A stretch of 7,392 nt of DNA, taken from JAWVZH01 sp033722295. GTDB lineage: Bacteria > Bacteroidota > Bacteroidia > Chitinophagales > Saprospiraceae. Where the stretch lies: contig JAWVZH010000137.1 in the NCBI GenBank assembly GCA_033722295.1, positions 1-7,392 of the forward strand, given 5' to 3'. Shown here piece after piece: positions 1 to 4,509 of the stretch. The position numbers and the translations under genes are program-made. Position 1 is the stretch's first letter; every line of letters begins with the position of its first letter. Below the pieces are notes generated by a model. The model was not told the origin of the DNA and did no database searches. It saw nothing but the letters and a program-made list of their open reading frames with translations.

Positions 1-173
1 CCTCGAGAGATCTGGATAAAGATGATTTTTTCAAAGCATGGAAAGTATACAAGAAACGGCCTTTTTCCAGGTCCTTCACAGCGAGCCGCCTCAGCTTGCT
101 CAAATACAACGGCAAGAACTGGGAAATATACAGGGAATTCGAGTTTAGGGCTAAAGCTTCCGATGAAGAATGA
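1..173 (+). CDS. C-terminal fragment of an unidentified protein
   Basis: This is an open reading frame entering from the left edge, read from base 3 and ending at TGA 171-173, which gives 56 residues. The fragment is rich in Lys, Arg, Asp/Glu and aromatic residues (for example DDFFKAWKVYKKRPF, then LKYNGKNWEIYREFEF) and ends in an acidic tail, ASDEE. It has no membrane segment and no motif I recognise. The frame is chosen because its composition looks like a real soluble protein. Frame 2 stops at once, and frame 1, although open to base 183, gives a low-complexity Ser/Thr/Gly/Asn-rich translation. A 109-base gap with its own promoter separates it from the next gene, so the two are probably independent transcripts. 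Function unknown; the rest of the gene lies outside the window. Confidence 0.6.
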   Translation, partial: SRDLDKDDFFKAWKVYKKRPFSRSFTASRLSLLKYNGKNWEIYREFEFRAKASDEE

Positions 174-203
174 TGATCGATAACATTTTGATAATCGCTG
201 ATC

Positions 204-235
204 ATTGATGTCTCATTTCACATGATATACATTTG
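204..235 (+). promoter_or_regulatory. Predicted Bacteroidota-type promoter of the PhoX-like gene
   Basis: The -7 element TACATTTG (228-235) matches the Bacteroidota consensus TAnnTTTG exactly. A -33 element ATTG (204-207) lies 20 bases upstream, close to the usual TTTG with 19-base spacing. Transcription would begin near base 239, giving an untranslated leader of about 44 bases to the ATG at 283. I see no Pho box or other operator, so phosphate control cannot be read from the sequence. Confidence 0.6.
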
Positions 236-282
236 CGCGCAGGGGGTTGGTCAACCGTATTGGGATTTAGAACGTTAACGAG

Positions 283-1989
283 ATGACGATTACTGAGAAC
301 GATCTGAAAATGAAGAAACCCTCGAACAGAAGAGACTTTATCAGCTTCCTGGGTAAGGCTACCCTGGGAGCGGTATTGGTGCCTCCTTTTCTGGAGAGCT
401 GCGGCAATCACAATAACCAGATCAGTCACAGGCCTTTGACCGAGGAGGAAATAAATGATCTAAAAAAACTGGTTATCGAAGGTCTGCCCCCTACGGATAT
501 TGATGATGTCGTATTGGCCAGGGGTCTTGATTCGGATGTATTGATCCGGTGGGGTACTCCGATCAATGAAAGCGAAACCTTCGGCTTCAATAATGATTTT
601 ACCTGTTTTATTCCCATTGAAGAAGGCGTGGAAGATGATGGTCTGCTTTGGGTCAATCATGAGTATGTAGATACGCTTTTCATTACCGGTTACAACAGGA
701 GTACCGATCCGCGACCCCGAAAAAAGGAGGATGTCGACAGGGAGATGAAAGAAGTGGGGGGCTCCATTATCCGCGTAAAGAAGATAGATGGAAAGTGGAC
801 CTTTATTCCAGACGATCCCTTGAACCGCAGGATTGATGGCAAAACAGAAATTCCATTTGCCTGGCCGGAACCCATCATGGGTAAGCGATCGGCGATCGGC
901 ACGCTCAGTAATTGTTCAGGTGGCATTACCCCTTGGGGCACCATATTGACGTGTGAGGAGAATTATGAAGACTTTTATGGCCACGCGCCGGGCGACTTCA
1001 GTGCTGGATATGAAGTAGGTCGCACCTGGACTGGATGGGATGAGGTCTATCCATATCCAAGCGAGCATTACGGTTGGGTTGTGGAGGTAGACCCGTTTAC
1101 CGGAGAAGCAAAAAAGCATGTGTCTCTGGGAAGATGCTCTCATGAATGCGCAACACTCAAAAGGTTGGAAGACGGCCGCATCGTGGCGTACACAGGGGAT
1201 GATCAGAAAAATGAACATATCTACAAGTTCATTTCATCGAAACCGGATTCGCTGGAGGAGGGCACCTTGTATGTTGCGGATACCGAAAACGGCATCTGGT
1301 TATCTCTGGATTATGAGAGCCAGCCCATTCTGCAGAAGCACTTTTCCAGCCAGACGGAAGTTTTGATCAGACTTCGGTATGCGGCAAAACTATTGGGAGC
1401 CACGCCACAGAACCGACCGGAAGATATCGAGATCGATCCTCTGACCGGTCACATTTTCATTGCACTGACGAATAACAAGCCCAAGAAGGACTACCATGGC
1501 GAGATCCTCAAGATCAAGGAAAGGGACGGCTGCTATGATGCCCTGGAGTTTGAAGCTGAAACTCTGATAGCGGGAGGCAAGGAGACCGATTTCAGTTGCC
1601 CGGATAATCTTGCTTTTGACATGTCGGGCAATCTGTGGTTTACCTGCGATATGTCGAGCGGTGACATGAACAATCTTCTCAAACCTCAGTATTGGCCCTT
1701 TAAGAATAACAGTCTTCATGTGCTCATCCGTCATGGTGAAGATGCGGGTAAGATCATTCGGGTGGTGAGCGCACCTATACAAGCTGAACTGACGGGACCA
1801 TGGTTCTCACCTGATAACAAAACCTTATTTCTCAGTGTCCAGCATCCCGGAGAAAAGACCAACGACCTGGATCATCCGACGAGTACGTGGCCACATGACG
1901 GTGATAATATTCCCAAGCCGAGTGTCATTACGATCGAAGGACCGCTTCTGGATAAATTGAATCGGTTGCAAGAGCTGGTGGAGGGATGA
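283..1989 (+). CDS. phoX: PhoX/DUF839-family protein, probable Tat-exported lipoprotein (alkaline phosphatase-like)
   Basis: 568 residues. The N-terminus has a twin-arginine motif (NRRDFI, 15-20), a hydrophobic stretch and a lipobox-like LESC ending at Cys40, so the protein is probably folded in the cytoplasm, exported by Tat and lipid-anchored. The residues after Cys40 (GNHNNQ) lack the acidic surface-export signal of Bacteroidota, which suggests it stays in the periplasm. PhoX-type motifs follow in order: NHE (125-127), NCSGGITPWG (210-219), CEEN (224-227), SHECA (286-290), YTGDDQ (303-308), RPED (378-381), PDNLAFD (440-446) and TGPWFSPD (504-511), spread over a beta-propeller-like protein. 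In characterised PhoX, a calcium/iron-dependent phosphomonoesterase, the Cys of NC[AS]GG binds iron; Cys211 fits. Substrate is inferred from family only; other DUF839 proteins have no known activity. ATG 283 is used here, but ATG 310 (Met10) would place the RR motif nearer the N-terminus and is an equally good start. Confidence 0.85.
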   Translation: MTITENDLKMKKPSNRRDFISFLGKATLGAVLVPPFLESCGNHNNQISHRPLTEEEINDLKKLVIEGLPPTDIDDVVLARGLDSDVLIRWGTPINESETFGFNNDFTCFIPIEEGVEDDGLLWVNHEYVDTLFITGYNRSTDPRPRKKEDVDREMKEVGGSIIRVKKIDGKWTFIPDDPLNRRIDGKTEIPFAWPEPIMGKRSAIGTLSNCSGGITPWGTILTCEENYEDFYGHAPGDFSAGYEVGRTWTGWDEVYPYPSEHYGWVVEVDPFTGEAKKHVSLGRCSHECATLKRLEDGRIVAYTGDDQKNEHIYKFISSKPDSLEEGTLYVADTENGIWLSLDYESQPILQKHFSSQTEVLIRLRYAAKLLGATPQNRPEDIEIDPLTGHIFIALTNNKPKKDYHGEILKIKERDGCYDALEFEAETLIAGGKETDFSCPDNLAFDMSGNLWFTCDMSSGDMNNLLKPQYWPFKNNSLHVLIRHGEDAGKIIRVVSAPIQAELTGPWFSPDNKTLFLSVQHPGEKTNDLDHPTSTWPHDGDNIPKPSVITIEGPLLDKLNRLQELVEG

Positions 1990-2021
1990 CCCTCCAAGGG
2001 TCCCTGCACCCTCCAAGGGTG
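1990..2021 (+). repeat. Palindromic double repeat, copy A (after the PhoX-like gene)
   Basis: This 32-base unit begins at the base after the PhoX-like stop codon. It contains the 12-mer CCCTCCAAGGGT twice (1990-2001 and 2009-2020), 19 bases apart. The second half, 2007-2021, folds as a 6-bp stem CACCCT/AGGGTG with a 3-base loop. An alternative stem pairs AGGGT 1997-2001 with ACCCT 2008-2012. Copy B (2215-2246) matches at 30 of 32 positions. There is no T-run directly after it, so it is not a classical intrinsic terminator. A REP-like intergenic element or an mRNA 3'-end stabiliser are both possible. Confidence 0.85.
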
Positions 2022-2214
2022 TCAGGGGAAATATGAAACAGAAAATATGAAATATTAGAATGCACCTGACTACGATCTGAGTGAGTCGAGCCTGAAGTGT
2101 TTTTTTTATAACAGTCTGATTATCTGGGTGTTATTATTCGGATGAGAAGATAAGGCCGGTTTGTAATGAAGGCTGTTTGAATGCCAATATCCAGAAGCCA
2201 GGGTTGTATAAGAG

Positions 2215-2246
2215 CCCTCCAAGGGTCCCCCCACCCTCCAAGGGTG
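2215..2246 (+). repeat. Palindromic double repeat, copy B (beside the barrel-gene stop)
   Basis: This is a second copy of the unit at 1990-2021 in the same orientation, differing only at two central bases (CC in place of TG). It again holds two CCCTCCAAGGGT 12-mers (2215-2226 and 2234-2245, 19 bases apart) and the CACCCT/AGGGTG stem (2232-2246). It lies 6 bases beyond the stop codon of the - strand barrel gene. The intervening 2022-2214 holds no recognisable gene; it contains an 8-T tract at 2100-2107 without a convincing hairpin. Confidence 0.85.
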
Positions 2247-2252
2247 CCGTTA

Positions 2253-2957
2253 TCATTGCTCATACCACAGCGCCGCACCTAATCCCACATGCCACAACCT
2301 TCCCGTCACCGGGGTGTCTATGATCTGTGAGATATTACATTGAAAATGCGGACCAAGGTCAAGTCTCAATTTGTCGCTAATCAACCTGGTATACCCGAAT
2401 CCGATATTCCCTGAAATTACGAGAGTATTATATTCATCATCGGTCTCCATTTTCTCCACTTTAATATCACCGTCTCTGTCCAACAGGGATGACTGGATCT
2501 CCTTGATAAAAACACTGTTGACGATTCCCCCTCTCAAATAGAATTGCTCATGGCTGCCGAATTTATGTTGATAGTTTACCGGGACATTTAAATAATGAAA
2601 CCGGTACTTAAACTTGGCCCGGTCAGCGATCCGGGGCTGTGGAGTTCCAAAATTCAAGTCCTTCCATCTTGCTTGATATCCATGGATCGAATAGGTAAAT
2701 CCGACCTGTAAATTTGAAGTTTCATTCAAGTGTTATTTGGTGATCAGCCCCCCGGACCATCCCAAAATACCAACCTCCCTTTCATTGCGGATATCAATGA
2801 TTATCCCGGCGATTTCTTCATCAGAATTTTCAAATAAAAAACGATGGCTGTAATCTATTGACCCCGTCAGTCCAAAAGAAAATCTCGTGGACCTATCATC
2901 CTGACCCAACATCCAGGTAGAACAAAAAATGAGTAATAAAATATAGAGGTATTTCAT
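2253..2957 (-). pseudogene. Outer-membrane beta-barrel protein gene interrupted by one in-frame stop codon
   Basis: Read on the - strand from ATG 2957-2955, this is a 234-codon frame ending at TGA 2255-2253 and broken only by TAA at 2735-2733 (codon 75). Both sides are in the same frame and read as one protein. The N-terminus is a Sec signal peptide (MKYLYILLLIFCSTWMLGQ, cleavage near residues 18-19). Next come alternating beta strands such as RFSFGLTGSIDYSHRF, then GWSGGLITK, the stop, HLNETSNLQVGFTYSIHGYQ and further strands (FHYLNVPVNYQHKF, FYLRGGIVNSVF, LVISGNIGFGYTRL, HVGLGAALWYEQ). This is the pattern of small porin-like/PorT-like barrels of Bacteroidota, which usually run to about 200-250 residues. 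Ligand or role unknown. No promoter is evident, and the gene begins 57 bases after mtaB, so co-transcription is likely. A sequencing error, recent nonsense mutation or strain polymorphism could each explain the stop; Tyr or Gln at codon 75 would need one base change. A longer start at 3005 adds 16 residues ahead of the signal peptide and is less likely. Confidence 0.8.
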
Positions 2958-3014
2958 ATTTATTTCTTGTTTGGATATTGTTTGAAGGTCCTGCGTGGGT
3001 GCCACAATGCTTCT

Positions 3015-4364
3015 TTACACCCTCAATTCTAAACTCTCAACGCTCCCAAAAGCATTCCCCTCGTCATTCAATTCTTCGATTTCCATTAGCCCCATAGTGT
3101 TGATCAAATCCTCATCGCCTTCCACCTCTACTCTTATGTAATTATCAGTCCACCCATTCAGGAAGCCCTCTTTAGCGGATTGTTCGAATAATACGGGTCT
3201 GGAAGTCTGAAGGTGCTGCTCATAAAAGGCACGTTTCTTTTTTTCGCTCAGTATGCGGAGCATCTTATTCCTTCTGCGGCGCTCACCCATGTCTACAACA
3301 CCATCCATCTCTTCCGCCGGAGTATTATTCCTCTCGCTGTAAGTGAATACATGGAGATAAGAAATGTCCAGATCGTTGATGAACCGGTAAGTCTCCAGGA
3401 AATCCTGTTCGGTCTCCCCGGGGAAGCCTACGATGACATCGACGCCGATACAGGCATGCGGCATGACCTCCTTGATATGACTCACGCGATCGGCGTACAA
3501 CTCTCTCGTATAGCGCCGACGCATTTGTTTTAGTTGCTTATTGTTGCCCGATTGCAGCGGCATGTGGAAGTGCGGCATGAATCTCCTGGAATCGGCTACG
3601 AACGAGATGATCTCATCTGTACAAAGATTTGGCTCGATCGAGGATATTCTGAAACGTTCGACCTCTTCAACCTCGTCCAACGCCCTGATGAGATCGATAA
3701 AAAGCGCTTCTTTTTTAGGTCGTTGGCCTTCGATCACTTCCGTGCCGTTACCGAAATCACCGATATTTACTCCCGTCAGGACGATCTCCCGTGCGCCCAT
3801 ATCAGCTATCATACGGGCATTTTTGACCACATTCTCTACCGTATCGCTCCGACTTTTGCCTCTCGCCTGTGGAATAGTACAGAACGAACATTTATAGTTG
3901 CAGCCATCCTGTACTTTTAAAAAAGAACGTGTCCTGTCTCCAAAGCTGAAAGAGGATTCAAAGATGTTGGCTTCATTCACCTCGCTGGCTCTCACCAAAG
4001 CCTCACCCTGTACTTTCTGGAGTTGGTCCACGTAATCGAGAATCCTGAACTTTTCTGCAGCTCCCAGCACGAGATCCACGCCGGGGATCCCAGAGATCTC
4101 CTCAGGTTTCAACTGGGCATAACAGCCCATCATGATGACCGAGGCGTCAGAGTTTATTCTTCGTGCCTTTCGGACGACCTGACGGCATTTTTTATCGGCA
4201 AAATCTGTCACCGAGCATGTGTTGATCACAAAAATGTCCGGTTGTTCATCAAAGCTCACTACACCATATCCCGCGTCTTCAAACTGACGAGAGATGGAGG
4301 ATGTTTCTGAATAGTTCAGCTTGCACCCCAGGGTATGAAAAGCAACGGTTCGCGGCGTAGACAT
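3015..4364 (-). CDS. mtaB: tRNA (N6-threonylcarbamoyladenosine(37)-C2)-methylthiotransferase MtaB
   Basis: 449 residues, the usual length for MtaB. This cytoplasmic radical-SAM enzyme converts t6A37 to ms2t6A37 in tRNAs reading ANN codons. The N-terminal methylthiotransferase domain (about 5-125) carries the three cysteines for the auxiliary 4Fe-4S cluster: Cys14 (TLGCKLNYSE), Cys50 (INTCSVTDFADKKCR) and Cys81 (MMGCYAQ). The radical-SAM core (about 145-375) carries CNYKCSFC (Cys155, 159, 162), followed by TIPQARGKSRS, as is typical of this family. Later core motifs are LTGVNIGDFG (196-205), HMPLQSG (267-273) and DVIVGFPGET (309-318). The C-terminus (about 385-445) fits a TRAM-like tRNA-binding domain. 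TLGCKLN and CNYKCSFC favour MtaB over the related MiaB and RimO. No alternative start exists before Met79, which lies inside the first domain, so ATG 4364 is firm. It probably leads an operon with the beta-barrel gene downstream. Confidence 0.96.
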   Translation of the reverse strand: MSTPRTVAFHTLGCKLNYSETSSISRQFEDAGYGVVSFDEQPDIFVINTCSVTDFADKKCRQVVRKARRINSDASVIMMGCYAQLKPEEISGIPGVDLVLGAAEKFRILDYVDQLQKVQGEALVRASEVNEANIFESSFSFGDRTRSFLKVQDGCNYKCSFCTIPQARGKSRSDTVENVVKNARMIADMGAREIVLTGVNIGDFGNGTEVIEGQRPKKEALFIDLIRALDEVEEVERFRISSIEPNLCTDEIISFVADSRRFMPHFHMPLQSGNNKQLKQMRRRYTRELYADRVSHIKEVMPHACIGVDVIVGFPGETEQDFLETYRFINDLDISYLHVFTYSERNNTPAEEMDGVVDMGERRRRNKMLRILSEKKKRAFYEQHLQTSRPVLFEQSAKEGFLNGWTDNYIRVEVEGDEDLINTMGLMEIEELNDEGNAFGSVESLELRV

Positions 4365-4368
4365 TCCG

Positions 4369-4399
4369 CAAAATTAGACATTCGAGCCCATGTATCAAA
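4369..4399 (-). promoter_or_regulatory. Predicted mtaB promoter, leaderless or nearly so
   Basis: On the - strand, TTTG (4399-4396) is followed by exactly 19 bases and then TAATTTTG (4376-4369), a full match to the Bacteroidota consensus TTTG-N19-TAnnTTTG. The element ends only 4 bases before the mtaB ATG (4364). If initiation falls the usual 4 or so bases after the element, the transcript begins at or within a base or two of the start codon, leaving no room for a ribosome-binding site. Confidence 0.7.
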
Positions 4400-4509
4400 C
4401 CTCGCAAAGGCGACGAATTGCGATATCGGCCGGGATTTTTACCCAAATTTCACCAACATGTCCTATCTTGATCAATCCATTTCCGATTATCAATATCAAA
4501 ACAAGACTC

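Noticed and set aside
173..205. Terminator hairpin after the first partial gene (ATGATC 173-178 with GATCAT 200-205)
   Set aside because: It is a 6-bp AT-rich stem with a 21-base loop and no following T-run, and it overlaps the predicted promoter, so it is probably chance.
181..282. Pho box upstream of the PhoX-like gene
   Set aside because: No pair of CTGTCAT-like half-sites at 11-base spacing is present, and the operator in Bacteroidota is not well enough known to call by eye.
1390..1782. 130-codon - strand frame inside the PhoX-like gene
   Set aside because: It covers conserved PhoX motifs read on the other strand, so it is an antisense shadow.
2080..2107. Rho-independent terminator at the 8-T tract
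   Set aside because: Only a weak 4-bp GACT/AGTC pairing precedes the T-run, with extra bases between, so it is not a convincing hairpin.
1990..2246. CRISPR array
   Set aside because: The repeats are short palindromes in two pairs with 7-base gaps inside each pair and 193 bases between pairs, with no regular spacers and no cas genes.
3213..4310. Long + strand frames (3213-3533, 3534-3920, 4023-4310) opposite mtaB
   Set aside because: They share one antisense frame of a strongly supported gene, their translations look like no protein family, and the openness is explained by mtaB codon use.
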